A stretch of 64,000 bases of DNA from Arcicella sp034931005 (GCF_034931005.1 NZ_JAYGIN010000028.1:30578-94577); one strand, 5' to 3'. Shown: positions 17,669 through 26,422, numbered from the stretch's first letter. The notes: generated by a model from the sequence alone, not told the origin. A program made the numbers and translations.

Positions 17669-18658
17669 TCAGTCCTCATCTAAACGGTAACGAACAACGT
17701 CCATACCAAAATGAAGTCCTTTATCTTCAATTAATTGCTCTAATTCTGTCAATGATTTCTTACCGAAATTACGGAATTTCATCATATCTGAAATTTCTAA
17801 TCTTGCTAAATCACCCAATGTTTTCACATCTGCTGATTTTAAACAGTTGTAAGCACGTACTGACAAATCTAAATCTGCCAATGGTGTTTTCAACAATTTT
17901 CTCATGTGTAACATTTCTTCATCCACAACATTGTCTTCTTCTGCCTTCATCGACTCGAAAGTCATTGTTTGGTCAGAGAATAACATGAAGTGTTGAATCA
18001 AGATATACGCAGCTCCTTTCAAGGCATCTTCTGGGTGGATTGAACCATCCGTTTCAATGTCAATAACTAACTTTTCGTAATCTGTCTTTTGTTCAACACG
18101 AGTGTTTTCAATACTAAATTTTACGTTTTTGATTGGCGTATAAATAGCATCAATTGGGATGTGTCCGAACGGAGGTTCAGAATTTCTAACTTCGTCAGAA
18201 GGAACATAACCACGACCTTTCTCAACGATGATTTCCATCTCAAACTCTTTAGATTCATCAAGATTACAGATAACTAAATCTGGATTCAAGATATCAAAGT
18301 AGTTAGTAAATTTAGAAATATCACCCGCCTTCAAAGTCGTCTGACCTTTAACTCTAACGTTAATTTTGTTTTCGAGAATTTCTTGAGATTTCTTAAAACG
18401 AACTTTCTTCAAGTTCAAGATAATCTCAGTCATATCCTCAATCACGCCTTCAATGGCTGAAAATTCGTGCTGAACTCCTCCAACCTTAACGCTTGTGATA
18501 GCGTAGCCTTCTAACGAAGACAATAAGATTCTACGAAGTGCATTACCGATTGTAACGCCATAGCCTTTTTCGAGTGGCTTAAACTCAAATAACCCGTGAA
18601 AGTCGTCGGCTTTTTCCATGACAACTTTATCGGGCATTTGGAATGCTAATATTGACAT
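17669..18658 (-). CDS. rpoA: RNA polymerase alpha subunit
   Basis: A 329-aa protein with the full two-domain structure. The N-terminal assembly domain (about 1-235) includes PLEKGYGVTIGNALRRILLSS, here cited as the LEKGYG..NALRR motif. A linker leads to the C-terminal DNA- and activator-binding helix-hairpin-helix domain (about 255-320, SVRAYNCLKSADVKTLGDL). It is preceded by rpsD after a 307-bp gap with a hairpin and followed by rplQ, as in most bacteria. Confidence 0.98.
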   Translation of the reverse strand: MSILAFQMPDKVVMEKADDFHGLFEFKPLEKGYGVTIGNALRRILLSSLEGYAITSVKVGGVQHEFSAIEGVIEDMTEIILNLKKVRFKKSQEILENKINVRVKGQTTLKAGDISKFTNYFDILNPDLVICNLDESKEFEMEIIVEKGRGYVPSDEVRNSEPPFGHIPIDAIYTPIKNVKFSIENTRVEQKTDYEKLVIDIETDGSIHPEDALKGAAYILIQHFMLFSDQTMTFESMKAEEDNVVDEEMLHMRKLLKTPLADLDLSVRAYNCLKSADVKTLGDLARLEISDMMKFRNFGKKSLTELEQLIEDKGLHFGMDVVRYRLDED

Positions 18659-18761
18659 ATTTCGTAGCGTAATTTACCTTGGAATGTATTAAGAATAGAG
18701 TAACCGATTCGCAATTTACAAATAAACTCTGTGATTCAACGAATATTCCATAAAATATTTA

Positions 18762-18769
18762 CAAAAATA
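18762..18769 (-). promoter_or_regulatory. Possible -7 element upstream of rpoA
   Basis: TATTTTTG on the minus strand fits TAnnTTTG and lies about 104 bp before rpoA in the unusually long 307-bp rpsD-rpoA gap. I see no convincing -33 element, so this is only a candidate internal promoter. Confidence 0.3.
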
Positions 18770-18884
18770 ACTTGACAATCATAAACTTATCGTTTATATT
18801 ACAAGTTTGAAAAAATTTTAGTTTCATTTTTCACTAATAAATTTAGCGAATTGACAACTTGGGAAATATTGTTTAAAACAGACT

Positions 18885-18910
18885 TGACAGCATAAAACTA
18901 TGCTGTCAAA
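18885..18910 (-). repeat. Hairpin in the rpsD-rpoA gap
   Basis: TTGACAGCATA and TATGCTGTCAA (11 bp, perfect) have a 4-nt loop and are followed on the minus strand by GTCTGTTTT. It could be a partial terminator separating S4 from RNA polymerase alpha. The rest of the 307-bp gap is AT-rich and without genes. Confidence 0.75.
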
Positions 18911-18965
18911 TCTAATTCCAGAATGTATATTGCTAATAAAATTCCGAAGAATAATATTATTATGA

Positions 18966-19571
18966 TTACTTCGAGTAAAGTTCGACGATTGCCTGCTCAT
19001 TAAAGTTTTCAGGAATATCTGAACGCTCAGGGTAAGAAACAAATACGCCAGTCATTGTTGGTGCATCCCATTCTAACCAATTAAAACGTTTACCTGCTTT
19101 TCCAGTCAATGAGTTTGTAACTACTTCTAAAGATTTTGACTTCTCACGAACACTTACTAATTGACCTGGCTTTAATGAATATGAAGGGATGTTTACAATC
19201 TCTCCATCAACCATGATATGCTTGTGAATAACTAACTGACGTGCAGCACGACGAGTTGGAGCAATTCCTAAACGGTAAACAGTATTATCTAAACGTGCTT
19301 CACAAAGTTTCAATAAGTTTTCACCTTTGATACCTTCTCTAACAGCCGCTTTATGGAATAAATTTTCAAATTGCTTTTCAAGAATACCATAAGTGTATTT
19401 CACTTTTTGTTTTTCTTTCAATTGTAAAGCATATTCTGAAACTTTACCACGTTTGCCTTTTCCGTGTTGACCTGGACCATAGTTTTTGCGAGCTAACGCT
19501 TTACTTGGACCTAAGATTGGCTCACCGAAACGACGAGCAATTTTTGATTTTGGACCTGTGTATCTTGCCAT
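18966..19571 (-). CDS. rpsD: 30S ribosomal protein S4
   Basis: 201 aa. It starts MARYTGPKSKIARRFGEP, typical of bacteroidete S4, and carries the S4 RNA-binding domain near residues 91-155 (CEARLDNTVYRLGIAPTRR). S4 nucleates 16S rRNA folding and in E. coli represses the alpha operon. It sits between rpsK and rpoA in the usual order, but each flanking gap holds a hairpin. Confidence 0.98.
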   Translation of the reverse strand: MARYTGPKSKIARRFGEPILGPSKALARKNYGPGQHGKGKRGKVSEYALQLKEKQKVKYTYGILEKQFENLFHKAAVREGIKGENLLKLCEARLDNTVYRLGIAPTRRAARQLVIHKHIMVDGEIVNIPSYSLKPGQLVSVREKSKSLEVVTNSLTGKAGKRFNWLEWDAPTMTGVFVSYPERSDIPENFNEQAIVELYSK

Positions 19572-19589
19572 TATTTTATAAAAATTGAG

Positions 19590-19667
19590 TCATTAGTCCT
19601 CTTCTGACTAATGAAGTAATTATGAAACATAAAGAAACGAAGGGCAATAATTACTAATTACCCTTCG
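19590..19667 (-). repeat. Two hairpins in the rpsK-rpsD gap
   Basis: TCATTAGTC/GACTAATGA (19590-19613) lies just before rpsD, and CGAAGGG/CCCTTCG with flanking AT pairs (19638-19667) lies just after rpsK. On the minus strand the second is followed by TTTCTTT, so it resembles a weak terminator or attenuator. They could set the S11:S4 ratio or be an S4 target. Confidence 0.7.
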
Positions 19668-19699
19668 CTATTTTTTTACATTCAGAACAAATTCTGAAA

Positions 19700-20095
19700 T
19701 TATACTCTACGACGTTTTGGAGGACGACATCCGTTGTGAGGAAGTGGAGTAATATCTTTGATAGACAATACTTCGATACCCGCATTAGAAACAGTTCTAA
19801 TAGCTGATTCACGACCTGCACCTGGACCTTTTACAAAAACCTCTGCTTTCTTCATACCTGCCTCAACTGCCACTGCTGCACAGTTTGATGCTGCCATTTG
19901 TGCAGCATAAGGAGTATTCTTTTTAGAGCCTTTGAAGCCCATTTTACCAGCAGATGCCCAAGAGATAACTTGACCTTGAGTATTCGTGATAGAGATAATG
20001 ATATTGTTGAAAGAAGCCTTGATGTGAACTTGACCAACTGGTTCAATCACAACAATTCTCTTCTTTGCTTTGTCTTTTCTTTTAGCCTGTGCCAT
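19700..20095 (-). CDS. rpsK: 30S ribosomal protein S11
   Basis: 131 aa, with the S11 core (VHIKASFNNIIISITNTQG) and the hallmark C-terminus PLPHNGCRPPKRRRV. It binds 16S rRNA on the platform. It lies between rpsM and rpsD. Confidence 0.98.
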   Translation of the reverse strand: MAQAKRKDKAKKRIVVIEPVGQVHIKASFNNIIISITNTQGQVISWASAGKMGFKGSKKNTPYAAQMAASNCAAVAVEAGMKKAEVFVKGPGAGRESAIRTVSNAGIEVLSIKDITPLPHNGCRPPKRRRV

Positions 20096-20210
20096 CTGTT
20101 TTTTTGTTTTCTATTCCAGTTTTGAGTACGTACATTTAAAAAATAACCTTCTCATCTTAGAATCTTAGCGAATTGGGAATCACTCTGTATCCTCAATCTC
20201 AGCTTAATTT

Positions 20211-20588
20211 TTACTTAGTTGCTTTTTTCTTATTGGCAATAGTCTTACGCTTACCTTTACGAGTACGAGAGTTATTCTTCGTTCTCTGACCACGTAATGG
20301 AAGACCTTTACGGTGACGTAATCCACGATAACAACCAATGTCCATTAAACGTTTGATGTTCAACTGGATTTCAGAACGAAGTTGACCTTCAGTTTTGAAC
20401 TCTCCAGCGATAATCGCACGGATGGCACTTGCTTCTTCATCGTTCCATTCGCCAGCCTTTTTGTCGAAAGAAATTTCAGCCTGTGTTAAAATTTTCTGAG
20501 CAGTGCTACGACCTATACCAAAAATATATGTCAAAGCAATTTCGCCTCTTTTTTTATCGGGAATATCAACCCCTGCAATACGAGCCAT
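20211..20588 (-). CDS. rpsM: 30S ribosomal protein S13
   Basis: 125 aa. The helix-two-turn-helix start ARIAGVDIPDKKRGEIAL and the tail segment RGLRHRKGLPLRGQRTKNN are standard for S13, which contacts the 16S head and tRNA. It follows rpmJ. Confidence 0.98.
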   Translation of the reverse strand: MARIAGVDIPDKKRGEIALTYIFGIGRSTAQKILTQAEISFDKKAGEWNDEEASAIRAIIAGEFKTEGQLRSEIQLNIKRLMDIGCYRGLRHRKGLPLRGQRTKNNSRTRKGKRKTIANKKKATK

Positions 20589-20645
20589 ACTTTTTTAGCT
20601 TTTAGATTTTAAATAAGGAAGTTTCACAACTACCCTACTATATTA

Positions 20646-20762
20646 TCATCCTTGTCTTTGTTTGAACTTTGGATTTTTCTTGTTAATAACGTAAAGTTTT
20701 CCGTGACGACGAATTACTTTGCATTCAGCACTACGCTTCTTTATAGACGCTTTTACTTTCAT
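20646..20762 (-). CDS. rpmJ: 50S ribosomal protein L36, zinc-free form
   Basis: A 38-aa gene read directly from the sequence: ATG at 20760-20762, stop TGA at 20646-20648. The product begins MKVKASIKKRSAECK and ends NPKFKQRQG, diagnostic of L36. Of the four zinc ligands of the zinc-ribbon form (Cys11, Cys14, Cys27, His33), only Cys14 remains; the others are Ser, Asn and Phe. It sits between infA and rpsM as in most bacteria. Confidence 0.96.
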   Translation of the reverse strand: MKVKASIKKRSAECKVIRRHGKLYVINKKNPKFKQRQG

Positions 20763-20777
20763 TTTAGTAATTATTTT

Positions 20778-20996
20778 TTACTTGTAACGATACACTATTC
20801 TTGCTTTACTCAAATCATAAGGTGACATTTCTAATTTCACCTTATCACCAGGTAAGATTTTGATGTAATTCATCCGCATCTTTCCTGAAATATGGGCAAT
20901 CACTTGATGGGTATTCTCTAACTCTACTCTAAACATAGCATTTGAGAGAGCCTCAATGATGATTCCATCTACCTCTATTGATGATTGTTTTGCCAT
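20778..20996 (-). CDS. infA: Translation initiation factor IF-1
   Basis: 72 aa, a single OB/S1 fold (MAKQSSIEVDGIIIEAL through KVKLEMSPYDLSKARIVYRYK). It binds the A site of the 30S subunit during initiation. The stop of map is 2 bp upstream of its ATG, suggesting translational coupling. Confidence 0.98.
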   Translation of the reverse strand: MAKQSSIEVDGIIIEALSNAMFRVELENTHQVIAHISGKMRMNYIKILPGDKVKLEMSPYDLSKARIVYRYK

Positions 20997-20998
20997 AA

Positions 20999-21805
20999 TT
21001 AAATTTTAACAATATACTCAGATTTACTAATTGCTTCTTCAATATATTTAAAAGTGGTCAATATATCAGCTTTGTTCTTTTTAACCGCAACGGTGTGTTC
21101 AAAATGAGCAGAAGGTTTTCTATCTTGTGTTCTAATTGTCCAACCATCGTTTTCTTGGTGAATGCTCTTTTTACCTTGATTTACCATAGGTTCGATAGCA
21201 ATAACCATATTCTCTTTTAACTTTGGTCCATCTCCACGTTTACCATAGTTTGCGACTTCAGGCTTTTCATGTAAAGATTTCCCAACACCATGTCCGACTA
21301 ATTCTCTAACTATTGTAAAACCTAAATTTTCACAATAATTTTGGACAGCAAAACCAATATCGCCAATTCGTTTACCGAAAATAGCTTGTTCAATTGCAAG
21401 TGCAAGTGATTCTTTGGTAGTTCTTAATAATCTTAGTGTTTCATCTTTTACGTTTCCAATAGCATAAGTGTAAGCACTGTCAGCATGGTAACCATTTTTA
21501 TAAACACCACAATCAATCGAAACTATATCACCATCTTTTAGCTGATAGTTACCCGGAATTCCGTGAACAACAATATCATTTACCGAGATACAAAGTGAGG
21601 CTGGAAACTTATTGCCACTTACATTATAATTTAAAAATGAAGGATGTCCATTATTATCTTTAATAAATTCGTAAGCAACTTTATCTAACTCCTTTGTTGT
21701 AATTCCTGGTTTTATAATCTTTGCAACTTCACCATGAGCTTGACCCAAGATAATTCCGTTTGCTCTGATTATATCTAACTCAGTATTTGTTTTTAAAAAA
21801 ATCAT
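20999..21805 (-). CDS. map: Methionine aminopeptidase type I
   Basis: 268 aa. It removes N-terminal methionine. The five metal ligands are visible in order: Asp in VSIDCGVYKNGY, Asp in YHADSAYT, His in GHGVGKSLHE, Glu in AIEPMVN and Glu in HFEHTVAV. It lies in the usual place between secY (30 bp) and infA (2 bp). Confidence 0.97.
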   Translation of the reverse strand: MIFLKTNTELDIIRANGIILGQAHGEVAKIIKPGITTKELDKVAYEFIKDNNGHPSFLNYNVSGNKFPASLCISVNDIVVHGIPGNYQLKDGDIVSIDCGVYKNGYHADSAYTYAIGNVKDETLRLLRTTKESLALAIEQAIFGKRIGDIGFAVQNYCENLGFTIVRELVGHGVGKSLHEKPEVANYGKRGDGPKLKENMVIAIEPMVNQGKKSIHQENDGWTIRTQDRKPSAHFEHTVAVKKNKADILTTFKYIEEAISKSEYIVKI

Positions 21806-21835
21806 CTTGTAAAGAGTTCTTTCAACTCTCTTGAA

Positions 21836-23158
21836 TTATGCGGTAGCTTGAGCTCTACCTTGTACTCTACCTGATTGCATCAATCCTTCGTATTTACGCA
21901 TCAACAAGTAGCTTTCAATTTGTTGGAGCGTATCTAACACAACCCCTACCAAAATCAACAATGAAGTTCCTCCGAAAAATGAAGCAAAACCACGTGTAAT
22001 TCCAAATAAACCTGCAACTGCTGGCAAAATTGCAATTATTGCTAACATGATAGCTCCAGGAAGAGTAATTCTATCTAAAATATCTGCAATAAAACTGGAA
22101 GTAGCTTCTCCTGGCTTAACACCTGGAACGAATCCACCACCACGTTTCATATCATCAGAAATCTGTGTTGGGTTAATAGAAATAGCAGTATAGAAAAATG
22201 TAAACACAATAATCAAAAAGGCAAAAAGTAAATTATACCCCCATGAACTTGGATCACCAAAATTCTGAACCACTGATTGTGCAAACTCACTTTTATCTGC
22301 AAATTGTCCTGCTAACAAACCGGGTACAAACATTAATGCTTGAGCAAATATAATTGGCATCACACCTGCTGCATTAAGTTTCAAGGGAATGTATTGTCTT
22401 TCACCACCTACAGCTGTAGATGCTCTGTTACCTACTACTTGTTTGGCATATTGTACTGGAATTCTGCGAACAGCTTGTGTTACCATAACAGCACCCATTA
22501 CAACAAAGAATAAAGCAACCATTTCAATTACGAACAATAAAGCACCTGACATGCCACGAGACTGAGCTTCACCAATAATTGAACTTGGAAAACGAGACAC
22601 AATTCCAATCATAATTAGCATTGAGATACCATTACCAATTCCTTTATCAGTAATTTTCTCCCCCAACCACATACAAAACATTGTTCCTGCAATTAAAATA
22701 ATCACGGAGAAAATACGAAATGACCAAGCACTCACGATAATGGCTTCTGCTGGAATTGTTGTTTGTAAATAAGCTGTTGCTTGAGCTGCAGTTACTAATA
22801 TTGTTAAAACACGAGTAATCTGATTAAGTTTCTTACGTCCTGACTCTCCATCTTTTTGCATCTTCTGAAAATATGGCAATGCAATTGTCAATAACTGAAT
22901 AGCAATCGACGCAGAAATATAAGGCATAATACCTAAGGCAAATATTGAAGCATTATTAAATGCTCCACCAGAGAACATATTTAATAATCCTAATAAACCT
23001 CCATCTCCTTTGGCATCCAATTTATTGGCATCTACTCCTGGCAATACAATGTATGAACCTAAGCGAAAAAAGGTAATAAACAACAGGGTATTAAGAATTC
23101 TACCTCTTAATTCCTCTATTGAGAAAATGTTTTTGATAGTGTTAATAAACTTGTTCAT
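21836..23158 (-). CDS. secY: Preprotein translocase subunit SecY
   Basis: 440 aa with ten hydrophobic helices; the plug and pore segments LGSYIVLPGVD and GLLGLLNMFSGGAFNNASIFALG are typical. SecY forms the channel of the Sec translocon. It follows rplO after a 173-bp gap with a hairpin and precedes map. Confidence 0.98.
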   Translation of the reverse strand: MNKFINTIKNIFSIEELRGRILNTLLFITFFRLGSYIVLPGVDANKLDAKGDGGLLGLLNMFSGGAFNNASIFALGIMPYISASIAIQLLTIALPYFQKMQKDGESGRKKLNQITRVLTILVTAAQATAYLQTTIPAEAIIVSAWSFRIFSVIILIAGTMFCMWLGEKITDKGIGNGISMLIMIGIVSRFPSSIIGEAQSRGMSGALLFVIEMVALFFVVMGAVMVTQAVRRIPVQYAKQVVGNRASTAVGGERQYIPLKLNAAGVMPIIFAQALMFVPGLLAGQFADKSEFAQSVVQNFGDPSSWGYNLLFAFLIIVFTFFYTAISINPTQISDDMKRGGGFVPGVKPGEATSSFIADILDRITLPGAIMLAIIAILPAVAGLFGITRGFASFFGGTSLLILVGVVLDTLQQIESYLLMRKYEGLMQSGRVQGRAQATA

Positions 23159-23289
23159 GCTATCTGTTTAAATAATCGTTAAGGAATAAAAATCCAAATT
23201 GTTCAACTTTTTCTTTAAATACAAATCTGTTGCCAGTTTTCGCACGATTACTTAAATATTTCTGTTGCCTATCCTGATTAATTTGAAAA

Positions 23290-23323
23290 TTTCCATAAAT
23301 CGAAGGTTTTCGACTTATGGAAA
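23290..23323 (-). repeat. Hairpin between rplO and secY
   Basis: TTTCCATAAATCGAA pairs with TTCGACTTATGGAAA (one mismatch). It lies 8 bp past the rplO stop and has no long T run, so an RNA-processing or ratio-setting hairpin is as likely as a terminator. Confidence 0.7.
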
Positions 23324-23331
23324 TAAGTATT

Positions 23332-23778
23332 TTATCCAACAATTGCCTTTCCACCAGCCGCTTCAATAGCTGCCTTCGCTGATGCTGAAAAACCTTTTAC
23401 TGTCACCTCTAATGCTGACTTAACATCACCACGAGAAAGAATTTTAACTAAGTCATTCTTAGAAACTAAACCATTATGATATAATACATCATGGTTGATT
23501 ACCGATACACCAACAGACTCAGCTAATGCTTGCAAAGTATCAAGGTTTATAGCCTTGTATTCTACACGATTAATATTTTTAAAACCGAATTTAGGAACAC
23601 GACGTTGAAGAGGCATTTGACCACCTTCAAAACCACTTTTACGTGAATAACCTGAACGAGATTTAGCACCTTTATGTCCACGAGCAGAAGTAGCCCCAAT
23701 ACCAGAACCCTGACCACGACCTACTCTTTTTCTAATTTTAGTAGACCCTTGTGCGGGTTTTAATGAAGAAAGATTCAT
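23332..23778 (-). CDS. rplO: 50S ribosomal protein L15
   Basis: 148 aa from ATG 23776-23778. The frame is open 41 codons further upstream, but the protein core starts MNLSSLKPAQGSTKIRKRVG, and the extra residues have no L15 character and run into rpmD. The glycine-rich RGQGSGIGATSARGHKG segment is diagnostic. It lies between rpmD and secY. Confidence 0.97.
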   Translation of the reverse strand: MNLSSLKPAQGSTKIRKRVGRGQGSGIGATSARGHKGAKSRSGYSRKSGFEGGQMPLQRRVPKFGFKNINRVEYKAINLDTLQALAESVGVSVINHDVLYHNGLVSKNDLVKILSRGDVKSALEVTVKGFSASAKAAIEAAGGKAIVG

Positions 23779-23881
23779 TGTAATATTTGTTAAATGTTTG
23801 CTAAACGCTACTTCACCGTGAAGTAACTCGCTTGTACTCAACCCTATGGGGCTTCTAAACAGCTTAAGAGCTGGAGTGCAA

Positions 23882-24061
23882 TTAGATTTTTTCGATAACA
23901 ATCATGTGTTTTACCGCACGAATCATTCCTTCGATTGCAGGGTTCAACTCTTTTTCTACGCTTCTGTTGATTTTACCTAAACCCAATGCTTGCATTGTAC
24001 GTTTCTGAACTTCAGGGCGTTTGATTGTACTCTTAACTTGTGTAATTTTTACCTTTGACAT
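23882..24061 (-). CDS. rpmD: 50S ribosomal protein L30
   Basis: A 59-aa gene read directly: ATG at 24059-24061, stop TAA at 23882-23884. The product starts MSKVKITQVKSTIKRPEVQK and contains LGLGKINRSVE, the L30 signature. It sits between rpsE and rplO, as in the canonical spc operon. Confidence 0.96.
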   Translation of the reverse strand: MSKVKITQVKSTIKRPEVQKRTMQALGLGKINRSVEKELNPAIEGMIRAVKHMIVIEKI

Positions 24062-24068
24062 GGCTTAT

Positions 24069-24144
24069 TTGAATTCTAAATTATGAGTTATGAATTCGTA
24101 TTGGCATTAGACCTCATAACTCATAATTCATAACTAATAATTAG
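24069..24144. repeat. Word-type dyad between rpsE and rpmD
   Basis: AATTATGAGTTATGAATTC on one side is answered by CATAACTCATAATTCATAAC on the other. The word ATGAGTT recurs in the gaps at 26700 and 28795. Confidence 0.75.
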
Positions 24145-24149
24145 AGTAA

Positions 24150-24668
24150 CTATCCGTTAAATACTTTTGCTAATGATACTCCTCTTTGGAAGGCAACTGT
24201 ATGAGGATTTCTCATTTTCACAAGAGCGTCTACTGTTGCTTTAACCACGTTGTGTGGATTAGAAGAACCTTTTGATTTTGCTAATACGTCATGAACACCA
24301 GCAGATTCTAATACAGCACGCATCGCACCACCAGCAATTACTCCAGTACCAGGAGCTGCAGGCTTTAACAATACGAAACCACCCGAGAATTTACCAATTT
24401 GTTCGTGAGGTACACTTGCTTTTAAAAGAGCTACTTGGAATACGTTTTTCTTAGCATCTTCAATACCTTTTGCGATAGCATCAGTAACTTCGTTTGCTTT
24501 ACCTAAACCGAATCCAACAACACCTTTACCATCACCTACTACTACGATAGCTGAAAAACTGAATCTACGTCCACCTTTAACAACTTTCGCTACACGGTTG
24601 ATAGCAACAACTTTTTCTTTTAATTCGCCTTCGTTAACCTTAATTGGTTTTGATATTAATTGCGACAT
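24150..24668 (-). CDS. rpsE: 30S ribosomal protein S5
   Basis: 172 aa. The S5 double-stranded RNA-binding fold (VVKGGRRFSFSAIVVVGDG and GFGLGKANEVTDAI) is followed by the C-terminal domain (VRAVLESAGVHDVL-like). It contributes to decoding accuracy. It lies between rplR and rpmD. Confidence 0.98.
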   Translation of the reverse strand: MSQLISKPIKVNEGELKEKVVAINRVAKVVKGGRRFSFSAIVVVGDGKGVVGFGLGKANEVTDAIAKGIEDAKKNVFQVALLKASVPHEQIGKFSGGFVLLKPAAPGTGVIAGGAMRAVLESAGVHDVLAKSKGSSNPHNVVKATVDALVKMRNPHTVAFQRGVSLAKVFNG

Positions 24669-24726
24669 TTTATCTGAATTTGAAAATTTGTGGATTTGAA
24701 ACTGTCTCCAATTTCAAATTAACTCA

Positions 24727-25074
24727 TTAGAATTTAAGACCTCCCTCTCTTGCACCTTCAGCAACTGCTTGAACACGTCCATGATATAAATATCCGTTAC
24801 GGTCAAAAACAACTGTTGAAACCCCTGCTGCCAAAGCCTTTTCAGCAACTTTTGCTCCTACTAATTTAGCATTGTCAACGTTTCCGTTTGTCAATCCTAA
24901 TTCTTTTGAAGAAGCTGCTGCTAATGTATGTCCTTTTACGTCATCAATAACTTGAGCATAGATACCTGAATTTGAACGAAAAACAGATAATCTTGGCTTT
25001 TCAGCTGTACCAGAAATCTTTGCTCTGATTGACAACTTGATACGTAATCTTCTTGAATCTTTTTGCGTAGCCAT
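24727..25074 (-). CDS. rplR: 50S ribosomal protein L18
   Basis: 115 aa with RLSVFRSNSGIYAQVIDD and the C-terminal YHGRVQAVAEGAREGGLKF, both typical of L18, which binds 5S rRNA. It lies between rplF and rpsE. Confidence 0.98.
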   Translation of the reverse strand: MATQKDSRRLRIKLSIRAKISGTAEKPRLSVFRSNSGIYAQVIDDVKGHTLAAASSKELGLTNGNVDNAKLVGAKVAEKALAAGVSTVVFDRNGYLYHGRVQAVAEGAREGGLKF

Positions 25075-25089
25075 TGTAATGTTTATATG

Positions 25090-25200
25090 TTTTGTGGATT
25101 ACCGACCCACGATTTCAATTTGGAAATAAAATAATTTGAAAATTTGAAAACTAAACAAATTAATCTTCAAACTTTCAAATCGAAGAATTTTCAAATTATG
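25090..25200. repeat. TTTGAAAATTTG-word dyad between rplF and rplR
   Basis: The words AATTTGAAAATTTGAAAAC and their complement TTTCAAATCGAAGAATTTTC face each other. The gap begins with GTGGATTACCGACCCAC, itself a small dyad, which recurs almost exactly at 27352. Confidence 0.7.
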
Positions 25201-25201
25201 A

Positions 25202-25756
25202 TTATTTCTTACCACCAGTTTTACCAGCTTTTCTACGAATTTGTTCACCAACAAAACGTATACCTTTACCTTTGTAAGGTTCGATTTTACGTAATGAGCG
25301 AATTTTTGCTGATACTTGACCGACTAATTCTTTATCAATACCTTCTAAGGTAACTTTAGGATTTTGTCCTTTTTCCATTGCAGTTGTAACTTTCAACTCA
25401 TTAGGAATCTGAACAAATACACCGTGAGAATAACCTAAAGCTAATTCAAGGATATTTCCTTGATTTGATGCTTTATAACCAACCCCAACGATTTCCATTT
25501 CAGCTTTATAACCTTCACTTACACCAACAACCATGTTGTTGATTAATGAACGGTATAAACCGTGTAATGCTTTATGACGTTTTTGCTCAGTAGGACGAAC
25601 AACGGTCATTTCTGAACCTTCAATTTCAACTGTAATATCTGGGTCAATCGTACGAGCTAAAGCACCCTTAGGTCCTTTTACTGATATGTTATTCTTATCA
25701 ACTGTAACTGTTACGCCAGCAGGAATAGTAATAACTTTTTTGCCAATTCTTGACAT
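25202..25756 (-). CDS. rplF: 50S ribosomal protein L6
   Basis: 184 aa, two tandem L6 folds, ending in the conserved PYKGKGIRFVGEQIRRKAGK segment. It binds near the sarcin-ricin loop. It lies between rpsH and rplR. Confidence 0.98.
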   Translation of the reverse strand: MSRIGKKVITIPAGVTVTVDKNNISVKGPKGALARTIDPDITVEIEGSEMTVVRPTEQKRHKALHGLYRSLINNMVVGVSEGYKAEMEIVGVGYKASNQGNILELALGYSHGVFVQIPNELKVTTAMEKGQNPKVTLEGIDKELVGQVSAKIRSLRKIEPYKGKGIRFVGEQIRRKAGKTGGKK

Positions 25757-25843
25757 GACTTTGTGTTTTGTGCTTAAATGGAAGGTTACTTAATTTTCTG
25801 AATTATCATTAAACTAAAGTCACTTCTTTCAGCGATGTGATTA

Positions 25844-26239
25844 TTAATAAACGTGGCAAAGAACTTCACCACCTACGTTTAACACACGAGCTTCTTTGTC
25901 GGTGATAACGCCTTTTGATGTCGAAAGAATTGAAATACCTAAACCGTTTAATACACGTGGTAATTCCCCTGCACCTTTGTACTTACGTAAACCTGGCTTA
26001 GAGATTCTTTCTAATTTAACGATTGCCGACTGCTTAGTTGTAGGATTATACTTCAATGCAATTTTGATAGTACCCTGTACAGTTGTATCGTCAAATTTGT
26101 AGTTTTGAATATATCCTTTATCAAAAAGAACCTTAGTAATTTCTTTTTTGATGTTAGAAGCAGGGATTTCAACGATTCTGTGACGTGCCTTGATGGCATT
26201 TCTCAATCGTGTTAAGTAATCTGCTATTGGATCTGTCAT
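25844..26239 (-). CDS. rpsH: 30S ribosomal protein S8
   Basis: 131 aa, from MTDPIADYLTRLRNA to the S8 C-terminal signature ISILSTSKGVITDKEAR. In E. coli S8 binds its own operon mRNA. A good promoter-like sequence lies in the long (183 bp) gap just upstream, unlike other gaps in this cluster. Confidence 0.98.
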   Translation of the reverse strand: MTDPIADYLTRLRNAIKARHRIVEIPASNIKKEITKVLFDKGYIQNYKFDDTTVQGTIKIALKYNPTTKQSAIVKLERISKPGLRKYKGAGELPRVLNGLGISILSTSKGVITDKEARVLNVGGEVLCHVY

Positions 26240-26257
26240 TGTTTTCGATATTTGAAA

Positions 26258-26282
26258 CGAGCCTTATTTCTGAAAAGGCTCG
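26258..26282 (-). repeat. Hairpin next to the putative rpsH promoter
   Basis: CGAGCCTT pairs with AAGGCTCG (8 bp, 9-nt loop). It directly abuts the -7 element on its downstream side, so it overlaps the expected start point. It may be an operator-like dyad or a 5-prime RNA hairpin. Confidence 0.6.
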
Positions 26283-26313
26283 CAAAATTACGGAATTAAA
26301 TTTATAAAGACAA
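26283..26313 (-). promoter_or_regulatory. Internal promoter upstream of rpsH
   Basis: TAATTTTG at 26283-26290 (minus strand) is a perfect -7 element, with TTG at 26311-26313 placed 20 bp upstream. It would start transcription near 26277, 38 bp before rpsH, inside the ribosomal protein cluster. Confidence 0.6.
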
Positions 26314-26422
26314 GTTGTTTTGAATTAAAGAGTTGTGAAAATTATAAGGACAAATAAATTAGAGTTTGTTATTACAAATTCTACAATGATTTTAACTCTT
26401 TAAATTTCACACTTTTTTAAAA

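Noticed and set aside
23160..23366. 68-aa ORF between secY and rplO
   Set aside because: It overlaps the L15 C-terminus in another frame and covers a hairpin; no family resemblance.
23779..23901. 41-residue N-terminal extension of L15
   Set aside because: The extension has no L15 similarity and overlaps the end of rpmD; ATG at 23776-23778 fits the family.
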